64,000 nt of DNA, from NCBI RefSeq assembly GCF_005116445.1, contig NZ_SWBQ01000003.1, positions 1 through 64,000 on the forward strand, written 5' to 3'. The notes beneath the pieces were generated by a model. The model was not told the DNA's origin. It did not search any database and was given only the letters and a program-made list of their open reading frames with translations. The translations under genes were made by a program, and so were the position numbers. Below are positions 54,022-62,828 of the stretch, piece after piece; position 1 is the stretch's first letter, and the number at the start of each line of letters is the position of its first letter. The DNA comes from Pedobacter frigoris. GTDB lineage: Bacteria > Bacteroidota > Bacteroidia > Sphingobacteriales > Sphingobacteriaceae.

Positions 54022-54456
54022 TATTATGTTTTATGCTTTTGTCGTTCCTTACAATGACTGCTAAATGTTTTGGGGGTTATGCCGGTCGGGAAATTGAAGC
54101 ACAAAAGTCTATGTCATTACTAAAAGTCAATTGAAAAACTACTGTTGATTTTGCAGTTAACCCGCCTGGTGCAAAAGCCTTTGTAAGTTTACTTGCTAAT
54201 CATTAAAATTAGTGTTTTTGGCGAATAAACAGCTATGAAACTCCTTTTTCTTATCTTTAAAACCAGTTTTGCTATGCATTCAGGCTATAATCACAATAAG
54301 TTCCACTATTATTACTAATCCGTAACTCATCATATAATTGATCAACTGATCTTATTTTTCATTGCGTTATAGATATGGTAGCCAAAATATTGCTAAAGTA
54401 AATGGAAAGCCTAAATGATTAAAATGTATGTGTGTGGCATTAATTACTAAACTAAA
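54022..54456. other. Intergenic region with attC-like site A3
   Basis: 435 bp. The first part (to about 54180) is palindrome A3; the rest is AT-rich and I see no gene in it. It separates the minus-strand SnoaL-like gene from the plus-strand hypothetical gene at 54457. Confidence 0.5.
54055..54180. repeat. attC-like palindrome A3
   Basis: Same family as A1: GGGAAATTGAAGCACAAAAG, GTCAATTGAAAAACTACTGTTG and TGCAGTTAACCCGCC follow the A1 core order. Left end TGCTAAATGTTTTGGG resembles the CGCTAACGTTTTGC arm of A1. Confidence 0.6.
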
Positions 54457-54783
54457 ATGAACAATTTAAAACTGGAATATCTAGCAAAAGGAAATTTAAC
54501 TAATTCTCTTGAACTTGCAGATCTATTAGGCAAAGAATGGGAGGAAGAAATGATACGCTACGCTTATGATGTAGTGATTAAATTATTGTTAGAAAAATAC
54601 AAATCAAAAATTGTAGATAGTATAATAGGAATAGAAGGAAAAACTACATTAACACTAGTAGATAACCAATATTATCTGTTTGAAAATATTGACATTTGGA
54701 CGCACGAAGTTTACGCTACCGATGAATTGATGTCATTAATTGTAAACGAAATAAATAAAATGCTAAAGCAATCTAATTTTTAG
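54457..54783 (+). CDS. Hypothetical protein
   Basis: 108 residues, acidic, mainly helical (LADLLGKEWEEEMIRYAYDVVIKLLLEKY) with a short beta middle (TTLTLVDNQYYLFENIDIW). Not recognised. It is the only complete plus-strand gene within the minus-strand array, so it may have entered by another route. Its last codons overlap the copied 3' end of the WG-repeat gene. Confidence 0.5.
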   Translation: MNNLKLEYLAKGNLTNSLELADLLGKEWEEEMIRYAYDVVIKLLLEKYKSKIVDSIIGIEGKTTLTLVDNQYYLFENIDIWTHEVYATDELMSLIVNEINKMLKQSNF

Positions 54784-54843
54784 CAATATAAGCTTTAATT
54801 TTTTTCTGGATTTCCTTACTAAAATAATAGTAACCCTACTCGC
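54773..54843 (-). pseudogene. 3'-end duplicate of the WG-repeat gene
   Basis: Minus strand reads YYYFSKEIQKKIKAYIAKN and stop, a diverged copy of the last 20 codons of the gene at 55409-57223 (YYYFSNEIQKKIETYIAKN). The DNA similarity runs from about 54767 to 54843 against 55399-55476 and stops at the attC-like end A8. Confidence 0.75.
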
Positions 54844-54868
54844 CATTTTGCAAAACCGTTTTAGCTAC
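54840..54868. repeat. attC-like right-arm fragment (A8)
   Basis: CGCCATTTTGCAAAACCGTT then TTAGC matches the right arm of A1 (CGCCATTTTGCCAAACTG then TTAGC) at most positions. It sits 3' of the lipoprotein gene at 54875 and abuts the WG-gene duplicate. Confidence 0.5.
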
Positions 54869-54874
54869 AGTTTT

Positions 54875-55375
54875 TTATTCACCCCAAATATGGACTATTT
54901 TAAAGTTTTGAGTTCCGTTTTCAACAATTAGAAAACCATTTTTTTTAATTTTGGTTTCATTTCCAGATTGTATTTTGGTTTGTTCAGTTGAGAAAATATA
55001 TAGCTTTGCATTATTCGTTGGTAAATTAGTAATAATTTTATTGCCTATTATTTTTATCGCAACTTTGTCAAGTTTGTTTAATTCGTCTTTTGGAATTCGT
55101 CTGTTATTAATTTCAATACTATCAACTAAAACCCAATCATTTTCATTTGCATAATTGAAAAAGTCATTTTTTTTTAATTTTCCATTTAGATTAATCCAGT
55201 CAATTTCACTTCTTCCACTGAATAAGCCTCCAGAAATTGATTTTTTATCAATTAAATCAGCATGAAAATTTTTCCAAAATTCTGATGATGAATTCTTTGA
55301 ACAGTTGTTTAAAATCAGCATCAATAAAATCACTGAAAACACAATCTTTAAAATATTTATTTTTTTAATTTTCAA
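54875..55375 (-). CDS. Predicted lipoprotein
   Basis: 166 residues. Signal peptide with lipobox (IVFSVILLMLILNNC, Cys25) and a mature domain of mixed strands (SISGGLFSGRSEIDWINLNGK) ending FKIVHIWGE. Family not recognised. Lies 33 bp after the WG-repeat gene on the same strand and directly before the A8 fragment. Confidence 0.65.
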   Translation of the reverse strand: MKIKKINILKIVFSVILLMLILNNCSKNSSSEFWKNFHADLIDKKSISGGLFSGRSEIDWINLNGKLKKNDFFNYANENDWVLVDSIEINNRRIPKDELNKLDKVAIKIIGNKIITNLPTNNAKLYIFSTEQTKIQSGNETKIKKNGFLIVENGTQNFKIVHIWGE

Positions 55376-55408
55376 TTATATACGAATTAAATAAAAAGTT
55401 AAAACGAT

Positions 55409-57223
55409 CTAATTTTTAGCGATATATGTTTCAATTTTCTTCTGGATTTCATTGCTGAAATAATAGTAACCGTACTCGCCGTTTGCCTCTACATAATCTT
55501 TCAGGTGCAATTTGTCTGCCAACTCAATTCCTTCTTTTTCAATAAGATACACATCATCGCCAAAAAAACCATAGCCAATACCGCTGTATGAAATTACGGG
55601 TATTATTTCATCAAATTCTACTTTAGTTATTTCCTGCCCGGTCAAATCTATAACACCCCATTTGTTTTGTTCCTGTACAGCAAAAAATTCTTTACTTAAT
55701 GCTTTAACGTCCTGATATTTAACAGCACAAATCCAGGTTTCGAAATTTGCTATCAAAAAATAAAGTCCGCATAAATTATCTTTTACTATTTTATAAATGT
55801 AATAGCGCCCTGACTCTTCTCCCGCATGTATATTTTTAAAAAACACATTTGGCAATACGTCTAAAATTGTCGTTATCTCTGTAATTTCATCATATTCAAA
55901 ATCCAAAACCAATCCATTTTTACTATGATACAAGCCTAGTTTTTTATTTTTTCTGATGATTAGAAAATTAGTTTCGTTTACTATAACTTTCTCAAAATTA
56001 TCTACTAAAACTTCGCCCGTATTTGCCAACAGCAAATTTGTCTTTTGATACTTATGGTGATTTACTAAATAATGAATTGGCAGCGAACTATTGTCTAAAA
56101 TTGGAGATATAAATTTGGTTGAAAATTTGCCCAAAAACTTAAAACTATCAGAATAAATCCATTTAGCACCTGTTCCATTTTCTTTTACATAGTACATTTC
56201 ATCCCATCGTTCTCCTTCAAATTCGTTATCAAAATCGAATGGGAGAATTAAAGTGTCGTCAAAATTTATAACGCCAAATTTACCATTTAACTTTGCACTA
56301 TAAAAGGATCCAGGCGACCCGATCGGTGACAAATTCTCATATTTAGCAGGCAATTTTATTTTACCATCTGCGGTAATTAAACCATATTTTTCATTTTGTT
56401 TAATAATAGCATAATCTCCTTCAAAATCGTAAGCATCATCATACACTAAAGGAATAACAATTTCACCTTTTTTGTTGATGTGTCCGTATTTACCAGCTTT
56501 GGAAACTACAGCTAAAGTTCCGTACTCAAAACCATAGAATTCATCAAAAAAAGGTTTCATCAAAAGATCGCCATTAGCAGATTTTAACCCCCAAAGTTTA
56601 TTTTCTTCATAAATTTCAACGTCGTTATATTGGCTGCTATCTTCTTCATCCAAATCGAAAATATGACCTAAACCGAAATTATAGTCGGGATAGTTTAACA
56701 GCTCTTTAAAACTGTTAAACCCTAAAGTTGCCCCTCTGTCAAAATATTTAAAATCTAGAAAGGATATATCGTCATTTTCTATGGCCTTATTAATTGCATC
56801 ATTGTTTTGTTGAATGTTAGCCAATAATTGTTTTGCCTGACTTTCATGCCCCTCGTCATTCATATTAAAAACATCCCAAGCATCTACATGAAAATAGGGG
56901 TGTTTAAGTTTTATTAAATAAGCAAATAATTTTTCTTTAGTACTGAGGAAAGCATCTACATTGTCTATCAATTCATCTTGGTGTTGTTCTATAAAATTGT
57001 AGAAAAGTTGAATTTGTGACAAACCGGATTTTGCCTCGAAATATATTCCATAATTTTCGGGCTCGGTATGGGTATTGTAAATATTACCTGCAATAAAGGC
57101 ATCACCAAAAAGTAAAGGCTGTAAAAGCAATGGAACTTCGTAACCCCATTCTACAAACATAATATCTGTTTTTTGGGCTTCAGCTACTTTCTTAGCATTG
57201 TATATATAAACTCTATGTGACAT
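55409..57223 (-). CDS. WG-repeat protein
   Basis: 604 residues. N-terminal conserved region 1-about 185 (MSHRVYIYNAKKVAEAQKTD, LLQPLLFGDAFIAGN) followed by at least six WG-type beta repeats, for example LWGLKSANGDLLMKPFFDEF, YGHINKKGEIVIPLVYDDA, YGLITADGKIKLPAKYENL and KWGVIDLTGQEITKVEFDEI. The repeats are binding modules; no catalytic motif is seen. Its 3' end is copied at 54773-54843. No signal peptide, so probably cytoplasmic. Confidence 0.85.
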   Translation of the reverse strand: MSHRVYIYNAKKVAEAQKTDIMFVEWGYEVPLLLQPLLFGDAFIAGNIYNTHTEPENYGIYFEAKSGLSQIQLFYNFIEQHQDELIDNVDAFLSTKEKLFAYLIKLKHPYFHVDAWDVFNMNDEGHESQAKQLLANIQQNNDAINKAIENDDISFLDFKYFDRGATLGFNSFKELLNYPDYNFGLGHIFDLDEEDSSQYNDVEIYEENKLWGLKSANGDLLMKPFFDEFYGFEYGTLAVVSKAGKYGHINKKGEIVIPLVYDDAYDFEGDYAIIKQNEKYGLITADGKIKLPAKYENLSPIGSPGSFYSAKLNGKFGVINFDDTLILPFDFDNEFEGERWDEMYYVKENGTGAKWIYSDSFKFLGKFSTKFISPILDNSSLPIHYLVNHHKYQKTNLLLANTGEVLVDNFEKVIVNETNFLIIRKNKKLGLYHSKNGLVLDFEYDEITEITTILDVLPNVFFKNIHAGEESGRYYIYKIVKDNLCGLYFLIANFETWICAVKYQDVKALSKEFFAVQEQNKWGVIDLTGQEITKVEFDEIIPVISYSGIGYGFFGDDVYLIEKEGIELADKLHLKDYVEANGEYGYYYFSNEIQKKIETYIAKN

Positions 57224-57274
57224 TAAATTAATCTATAATTTTGAAATGAAAATATAAAACTTTGCAAATTAATG

Positions 57275-57378
57275 CATTGTTTTATTGCTGTGAAGGTTTC
57301 GGGGTAATCGAAGCACAAATCTTCAATTTTGCACAAAAGTTTAATCGAAGAACTGAACTTGAATTTAGCACTTCAGCC
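57275..57378. repeat. attC-like palindrome A2, core
   Basis: AATCGAAGCACAAATCTTCA, TTTTGCACAAAAGTTTAATC, GAAGAACTGAACTTGAATTT and AGCACTTCAGCC follow the A1 core nearly base for base. It lies 3' of the DUF1761 gene on the minus strand. The outer arms are weaker than in A1. Confidence 0.65.
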
Positions 57379-57386
57379 GACATATT

Positions 57387-57416
57387 GCCAAACCGATGTT
57401 ACAGTTTGGCTTTTTT
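57387..57416 (+). terminator. Hairpin with T-tract at end of A2
   Basis: GCCAAAC (57387-57393) pairs with GTTTGGC (57404-57410), followed by six T. No plus-strand gene ends here, so it may be a cassette-end structure rather than a working terminator. Confidence 0.4.
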
Positions 57417-57421
57417 GTCGT

Positions 57422-57844
57422 CTATGTTGATATTGCGTAAATTATTAGCGTCATAATAGTTATTCCCAATGCTTGCGCTGTCCCTGTGATTGCTCCAAAT
57501 ACTAATGGCTTTTTCATTGTCGGAATAGTTGCTGTCGTAAATACAATTGCAGTTGCAAAACCTACACCTGTCAAAAGTCCAAGCGTCAATGCGTTTGAGA
57601 AAGAATTTACGTTTGTTAGTTTTAGTAAAATTGCAATTACAACTGTCGTAACGAAACAAGAAATTAAAGGAACTACATAATAAATATTTGTTTCCTTCCA
57701 ATTTGCAGGTCTATCAAAACCCATTGCTTGTTCCCATTTTTTACCGAAAGCAAATTGTCTGTGCCAAATGCCACAAAATGCACAATATGCAATTGTCCCA
57801 ATTGCGACTGCTAACCAATTTATGTCTGTAAGCGAAATATTCAC
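57422..57844 (-). CDS. DUF1761 membrane protein
   Basis: 140 residues with four helices. Family motifs are NWLAVAIGTIAYCAFCGIWH near residues 9-28 and FGKKWEQAMGF; the rest is hydrophobic (FATAIVFTTATIPTMKK). DUF1761 is a small integral membrane family of unknown function. It starts 7 bp after the stop of the DUF6157 gene; the two form one cassette between A1 and A2. Confidence 0.8.
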   Translation of the reverse strand: MNISLTDINWLAVAIGTIAYCAFCGIWHRQFAFGKKWEQAMGFDRPANWKETNIYYVVPLISCFVTTVVIAILLKLTNVNSFSNALTLGLLTGVGFATAIVFTTATIPTMKKPLVFGAITGTAQALGITIMTLIIYAIST

Positions 57845-57851
57845 AGCGTTT

Positions 57852-58265
57852 TTATTTACTTGATTTCATTGCTTTAACGATTTTCAATGATTTGTCTTTT
57901 GAAAGTTTTTTATACTCGGCACTTTCAGCACCAAAGATTGCCATTTTTCCGTCCTTGTCGTTATGAACTCCCCAACCATAACGCTTTGTCAATGGTGAAG
58001 CTCTAAAACAAGGTTGTCCTTTTGAAAAGAATAGCTCTCTGGCTTCTTTATATTCACTTTTTGTCAGGTCGTTACGGTCTGCATATACTTGGAATAAAAT
58101 GTCGTCCGATGTGAATTTGTATGGGTTCTTTTTTACCATTTCAAACTGAATATTTGCTACCGTTTTTGTGTCCAATTTTACTGGTGGTATTTCTCCGCTT
58201 GTCGCTGGACAATCGTCTGCGATTTCTATAAAAGTGTCTATGTAATTTGTTGTATGTATTTTCAT
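57852..58265 (-). CDS. DUF6157 family protein
   Basis: 137 residues: MKIHTTNYIDTFIEIADDCP start, SDDILFQVYADRNDLTKSEY and RASPLTKRYGWGVHNDKDGK core, the hallmark of DUF6157. Cytosolic, with no known function. Next to DUF1761 in one unit. Confidence 0.8.
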   Translation of the reverse strand: MKIHTTNYIDTFIEIADDCPATSGEIPPVKLDTKTVANIQFEMVKKNPYKFTSDDILFQVYADRNDLTKSEYKEARELFFSKGQPCFRASPLTKRYGWGVHNDKDGKMAIFGAESAEYKKLSKDKSLKIVKAMKSSK

Positions 58266-58308
58266 TTTGTCAAATGTTTATAGTTTACTGTGTCGTCTTT
58301 TAAGCTGA

Positions 58309-58442
58309 CCGCTAACGTTTTGCAGCTTGGCGAAGTGGCGGAAATCGAAGCACAAATGTTCAGTTTTGCACAAAAGTTCAATCGAAGAACTGCCGTTGAA
58401 TTTAGCACTGAACCCGCCATTTTGCCAAACTGCTGTTAGCGG
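58309..58442. repeat. attC-like palindrome A1 (best copy)
   Basis: 134 bp with nested inverted arms: CCGCTAAC (58309-58316)/GTTAGCGG (58435-58442), TTGGC (58327-58331)/GCCAA (58424-58428), TGGCGG (58336-58341)/CCGCCA (58414-58419), and an inner TTCAGT (58359-58364)/ACTGAA (58407-58412). The size, the AAC/GTT ends and the position right after a gene stop (58448) are those of integron attC sites. It shares its core with A2-A5. Confidence 0.7.
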
Positions 58443-58447
58443 CTGCC

Positions 58448-58609
58448 TTATTGGTTCTTATTTTTGTTTTTTCCTAATATTCCTGCAACTATACAAAGAA
58501 ATCCTATGCTTATTCCAACCCATTTTAAATTATCTTTAAAAAGTACGATACTGAAAAATAATGCTATGCAACCTGCAATTAAAAGAAAAGATGAAATTTG
58601 TTTACTCAT
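58448..58609 (-). CDS. Small two-helix membrane protein
   Basis: 53 residues: MSKQISSFLLIAGCIALFFS then LKWVGISIGFLCIVAGILG and a basic tail KNKNKNQ. Two hydrophobic helices around a short loop. It begins 11 bp after the decayed GNAT gene and its stop touches the attC-like site A1, so it is probably the last gene of that cassette. No function recognised. Confidence 0.6.
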   Translation of the reverse strand: MSKQISSFLLIAGCIALFFSIVLFKDNLKWVGISIGFLCIVAGILGKNKNKNQ

Positions 58610-58620
58610 TGTTTGTTTAT

Positions 58621-59147
58621 TTAGTTAATACTTAATTTTCGTTTCATCATAATGTCCGTTTGTTCGTCTTCTCCAAGTTTGAAAATATGCTTGTCAAACT
58701 CTACGAAACCATTTTTTTTGTAGAAATTTATTGCTCTCGGATTTTTTTCCCAAACTCCTAACCAAACATAGTCCGTTTTTTATGATTTGCTATTTCAATT
58801 GCTTTGTCATATAAAATTTGTCCAACTTTTTTTCCTTGAAATTCTTTGAGAACATAAATTCTTTCAATTTCAAGAGCTTTTTCTTCTTTTAGTTCGGTTT
58901 GTGATTGTCCGAAGTTGAGTTTTAAATATCCAATTATTTTTTCGTCAATTTTCGCAAAATAAAATTCTGCATTTTTGTCACTCAGTTCAGTTTTTATTTT
59001 GTCAGCCGAAAAACCATTTTCCAAGTAACTTTTCATATTTTCTTCGGTGTTACTTTCAGAAAATGTTTCGTAAAAAGTTTGTCGACCAATTTGTTGTAAT
59101 TGGTCAATGTCATTTATTGTTATTTTTTTAATGTCAATATTCTCCAT
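58621..59147 (-). pseudogene. GNAT acetyltransferase with a frameshift
   Basis: Starts MENIDIKKITINDIDQLQQIG and continues as a GNAT fold through EIERIYVLKEFQGKKVGQIL (acetyl-CoA loop). At the run of six A near 58780-58785 (minus strand) the frame shifts to TMFG and stops at 58758. Adding one base restores DYVWLGVWEKNPRAINFYKK, GFVEFDKH and a stop at 58621, giving the normal length of about 175 residues. The total 527 bp is one short of a multiple of three, as expected for a 1-bp deletion. Confidence 0.8.
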
Positions 59148-59180
59148 TTTGTCTTTGTTGAGTAGTGTTCTGTCAAGGTT

Positions 59181-59257
59181 GCCGCTAACTTGTTTATATG
59201 CGAAACAAACTTTCGCATATCACCCAAAATCAAATGGATGGGCGAAGGTTTGTTTCG
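59181..59257. repeat. attC-like palindrome A7
   Basis: CGAAACAAACTTTCGC (59201-59216) pairs with GCGAAGGTTTGTTTCG (59242-59257) with one mismatch; GCCGCTAAC at 59181-59189 is the outer end as in A1. It lies 5' of the GNAT gene, at the right edge of the array. Confidence 0.55.
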
Positions 59258-59391
59258 TTTTATTTTCAAATCTACAAAATAAATTCCTTTCAAATTACTG
59301 TTTCAAAGCCAAATACCGCCTTTCAAAGCCAACGGCTACAATCTTTCCTAATCCTGCAATAAGCCTTTATAAATTCGACTTCCACATAAAA

Positions 59392-59715
59392 ATGAAGCAT
59401 GCTATGGAAGTTATCGCAATACAAAAATCCGCATTGGATAGAATGAATAATGAGTTAAAAGCACTTTTGCAACTGACCAAAAATGCTATGGGAAAATATA
59501 TTCTGATTTTCAAAGCAGAAAAGTGGCTCGATAATCAGGAAATCTGTTTAATGATGAATATTACCAAACGGACTTTACAAACTTATAAAGACAAAGGCTT
59601 ACTGTCATATTCAAAACTGAACCGCAAGAATTATTACAAACTCTCGGACGTACAGGCTTTACTCGAAGCCGGACATCCGTACAATACCAATGACAATGGA
59701 TCTACTGACGAATGA
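59392..59715 (+). CDS. HTH (excisionase/MerR-like) protein
   Basis: 107 residues from the ATG at 59392 (a second ATG is at 59404): KAEKWLDNQEICLMMNITKRTLQTYKDKGLLSYSKL NR-type helix-turn-helix (helix_turn_helix DUF, Xis-like). Overlaps the following gene by 26 bp. Pairs of this kind accompany Bacteroidota conjugative elements and act in excision or its control. Confidence 0.8.
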   Translation: MKHAMEVIAIQKSALDRMNNELKALLQLTKNAMGKYILIFKAEKWLDNQEICLMMNITKRTLQTYKDKGLLSYSKLNRKNYYKLSDVQALLEAGHPYNTNDNGSTDE

Positions 59716-59995
59716 AACCGAAGAAATCATCGCCCATCAGGAAATGATAACGCAATTGAGAAGCTATATAGAAGCCATATTGAAAAACTACCGTCCTGTA
59801 ATGAATGGCGAAATTTACTTGTCGGGCGAAGAGATGTGCAAACTGCTCCATATCAGTAAAAGGACGTTACAGCAATATCGTGATGATAATATCCTTCCAT
59901 TTATACAAATTGGTGGCAGGATAATTTATAAGGAAAGTGATATTCTAACTGTCTTGGAACAGAACTATATAGCCAAAGGCAAACATTGTTTATAA
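59690..59995 (+). CDS. HTH (excisionase/MerR-like) protein, second copy
   Basis: 101 residues: LSGEEMCKLLHISKRTLQQYRDDNILPFIQIGGRIIYKESDI, the wing-containing HTH. It is related to its neighbour (59392-59715) and overlaps it. A second ATG at 59696 is possible. Probable excisionase or transcription factor of the element. Confidence 0.82.
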   Translation: MTMDLLTNETEEIIAHQEMITQLRSYIEAILKNYRPVMNGEIYLSGEEMCKLLHISKRTLQQYRDDNILPFIQIGGRIIYKESDILTVLEQNYIAKGKHCL

Positions 59996-60265
59996 TAAAT
60001 TTTCTTCTAGCTATGCTTCTATCAGAACGACTTTAGTATCTTTGCTATCTAAAATATAGAAATACTTAAAGTGTTTTTGCTTTAAGTCCCACATTGAAAA
60101 CTGGTAATTTTTAAGACAACGGGACAAATAAGTAGGAACGCTCACGTGATAGGCGTGGGCGCTCGCTTATTCGTTGTCGGGTATACCAGTGCCTCAATGT
60201 CGGTAAGTGTAGTTGCCTGCGCTTTATTTTTTTTGCAGGGCTACATCAACCTAAAAAGGTATGAT

Positions 60266-60658
60266 ATGAAAACTGTTACTGCTCAACAAAAAACCACCCT
60301 TGCCTTTATCAATGATAAAAGCCCGATTTTAGATTTGATTTGCAACGAACTTCTTGTTTCAGAAATAGAAATTCTGTTTCGTTCGGAAAACATTGAGGAT
60401 GGACTAATTAAATTATCCGCATTAAAAAAACTTCCCGAAATCTGCTTTATAGACCTTGATTTTTACGACAAGAGTATATTATCACAACTTCAAAAATTAA
60501 AAGCACAATATCCAACCATAAAACTAATTGCTCATAGTGATATTGATAATGAAAAAGTTGGCAAGGCTATTTTGAAAATTGGGTTCGAAAATTATCTTTT
60601 GGTTGGTAGCGATAGATGCGATTTTAAAAAAGCTATTGAGAAAGTTTGCAATGGCTGA
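60266..60658 (+). CDS. Receiver-like protein lacking the conserved Lys
   Basis: 130 residues from the ATG at 60266 (MKTVTAQQKTTLAFIND), preferred over 60146 because the upstream part is not receiver-like. CheY-like pattern with ICFIDLDFYDKSILSQLQKLKAQYPTIKLIAHSD and GFENYLLVGSD. The Lys of the usual YLLK motif is Val here, so phosphorylation signalling is doubtful. Similar receiver-only genes follow the HTH pair in these elements. No output domain. Confidence 0.6.
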   Translation: MKTVTAQQKTTLAFINDKSPILDLICNELLVSEIEILFRSENIEDGLIKLSALKKLPEICFIDLDFYDKSILSQLQKLKAQYPTIKLIAHSDIDNEKVGKAILKIGFENYLLVGSDRCDFKKAIEKVCNG

Positions 60659-60687
60659 TTAAAATGTAAGTCCTCCTTTTGAAACTG

Positions 60688-62682
60688 TTATTCCAGATGT
60701 AGTTTTTTGAAGAAAATTTTATTTCTAAGGGTAGCATCATCCATCATTTTTTTGAAACTTATAACCTCAATGTACATATTGTAACCTCTTAAAAAGCCGA
60801 AATAACCTTCGTCATCTGGGCTTTTGGTCAAAGAATGTAGTTCTTCTGCAAACTCTCTTATTTTAGAGGTCAAATCACAAATAACGTAAGCATAAACTGG
60901 AGTGAAGTCGTTGACTTTAATTTTTTCAAGTCCTTCAGGCATTTCGTATTTTCCAGCCCGAATATCTTTTACATATTTTCCAATTTGCATAATTGGGTCA
61001 TCATCAGTTTTATAAGCATCTCTTTTGGGACGTTTAAACTCAAAAATAGTAAGTGGGTTACTATAATTATTATCTCCGCTTCTGAAAGATTGTTTTTTGT
61101 CAAAAACAACCAGATCAGGTTCTCCTAAAGCATCTTTTTTTGTTGATATTTTCTTGTCTGATGCTACATATTCTGAAAAAATCAATCGTTCATCTAACAA
61201 CCATAAATTGTGTTCTTGATAATCGCAATTTTCAGAAGTTTTACCCATCGGGAAAATCAGATTATGAATATCTTTTTCCAATTCTCCTTTTCCGTCTTCC
61301 TTTCGCTTTAATAATTGGCGGAATGCATCTAAAACAATTTTTCTGTTAAAAACATAATGAGCTAAATCGCTTTTTCCTATTTCTGAAATTTTCGAGATAG
61401 CTTCAGCCATTTGTCCGTTATGAGAAACTTCAGGATCTGCCAAAAGAATTTTAAGTTCAGCTCTGGTTTTTTGTTCTTTTCTAAATTTGACCTCTTGCAA
61501 AGCAAGTTCTATATTTTCATCTTTTAGATGATAAGGAATTGAAGACATATCTAATTCATTCAGATATGGTTTATGCCAAGGAGCTAATTCATTGACATAA
61601 TTTCTAATCTGTTCACTTTTTTTCTGAACACGTACCTGAACATCTTCTCCAAATGCTTCTTTCGATATTTCGCTTGCTTTCCTTTCCAAATCTGCTTGTC
61701 CGAAGGGGAAGTACATATCTTTGGTGTCTTTTGGAAAATCAAAGGTTTCTCTCTCCAGCGATACATTATTATCCAAATAATCTCCTAAAATATAAGTCTT
61801 AATGATATAATTCCTTTTAACATTATTCTCATCCTCTTCAAAAAACTCATCTTCAAACTCAGGGATATATTTATGTAAAGGTGTATCTGTAACCTCTCGA
61901 TTATGACCAGCTAAACTAACCTTACTTTTTTGGTTTCCAGGATAATAAATTTTGAAAACTTTTGCAACAAAATCATACTTCTGTTGCTTATCGTCTTCAA
62001 GAATAAAATCTTTACTTTTCCATAGTTTTATTTCATTAATTTCAGTAAGAAAATCGTTTAAAACAATGGAATGGTTTCCCTCTGCTTCCTTTAAAATAAT
62101 AGTTGGAGGAGTGAAAGTGTCATTAATGAAATAAATTAATATTTTATCAAGAATTCTTCGAGCTATTGTTTCTATTTGCTTGTCAAAATTCTGTCCAGAT
62201 TTGATGTTTTCAAGTGTAACACAGCTGTAAGTATCAACAGCTTTACTCAACTCAATTTTTTCATCAACAATTATCTCATATTCTCTCCCAAAACGGAAAT
62301 AACGAGAATTTAATGTTTCACTACTATCTTTAAAAACACTGTTTACATAGACATTGTTAAAATACTTAACGTACATAAACCTGCCAAAACCTTTTCCACC
62401 AATAGATTTTTTGTATTCACTATAAAATGTATCGAAACTATCTCTATTTTCTTGTGTAAAGCCAATACCATTATCTCTTATTTCAATTGTTTTTACGCTT
62501 GGAATGGAATTGTCAATTTCGAGGACTTTTTCCCTGTGTAGAATTATTTCAATTTTGCCATTTTCAATTTTCTTCAAAACAATTGACTGAATAGAATTTA
62601 CAATGGCTTCAATAATAGGAGTGTAAATATTTGATTTACTGCGAATGTTGTCAATAGTTCCTTGTATATTAATTCTACTCAT
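60688..62682 (-). CDS. GHKL ATPase fused to a PD-(D/E)xK-type nuclease, candidate defence protein
   Basis: 664 residues. The N-terminal GHKL (Hsp90/MORC-like) ATPase has E25/N29 in EAIVNSIQS, DNGIGF (D70-F75) and GGKGFGR (G95-R101). Residues about 230-450 are helical. The C-terminal PD-(D/E)xK pattern is GEPDLVVFD (D523), LTIFEFKRP (E548, K550). Such domain pairing is seen in prokaryotic conflict systems. It lies 146 bp downstream of the gene at 62829, same strand, so the two may be a unit. Confidence 0.75.
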   Translation of the reverse strand: MSRINIQGTIDNIRSKSNIYTPIIEAIVNSIQSIVLKKIENGKIEIILHREKVLEIDNSIPSVKTIEIRDNGIGFTQENRDSFDTFYSEYKKSIGGKGFGRFMYVKYFNNVYVNSVFKDSSETLNSRYFRFGREYEIIVDEKIELSKAVDTYSCVTLENIKSGQNFDKQIETIARRILDKILIYFINDTFTPPTIILKEAEGNHSIVLNDFLTEINEIKLWKSKDFILEDDKQQKYDFVAKVFKIYYPGNQKSKVSLAGHNREVTDTPLHKYIPEFEDEFFEEDENNVKRNYIIKTYILGDYLDNNVSLERETFDFPKDTKDMYFPFGQADLERKASEISKEAFGEDVQVRVQKKSEQIRNYVNELAPWHKPYLNELDMSSIPYHLKDENIELALQEVKFRKEQKTRAELKILLADPEVSHNGQMAEAISKISEIGKSDLAHYVFNRKIVLDAFRQLLKRKEDGKGELEKDIHNLIFPMGKTSENCDYQEHNLWLLDERLIFSEYVASDKKISTKKDALGEPDLVVFDKKQSFRSGDNNYSNPLTIFEFKRPKRDAYKTDDDPIMQIGKYVKDIRAGKYEMPEGLEKIKVNDFTPVYAYVICDLTSKIREFAEELHSLTKSPDDEGYFGFLRGYNMYIEVISFKKMMDDATLRNKIFFKKLHLE

Positions 62683-62828
62683 TATGGGTTTTCAGTTTGT
62701 TTTAGTGGTAGCAGTAAAAACTTGATAGCTTCTCGGATTTTTTTCTTTGAATAAAGAGATATTACTTTTTGTAAATTTATAAAAAAACTAGATGGCAATT
62801 GTATTGACTATCAAAAAAGCTAAAGTAT

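Noticed and set aside
57387..57416. Ordinary terminator for a plus-strand gene
   Set aside because: No plus-strand gene leads into it; kept as a hairpin with low confidence.
44578..59257. CRISPR array from the repeated blocks
   Set aside because: The repeats are long, imperfect, few and spaced by genes; there are no short regular repeats and no cas genes.
59107..59391. Long N-terminal extension of the first HTH protein
   Set aside because: The extension runs over the A7 palindrome and opposite the GNAT gene; the HTH family starts near 59392.
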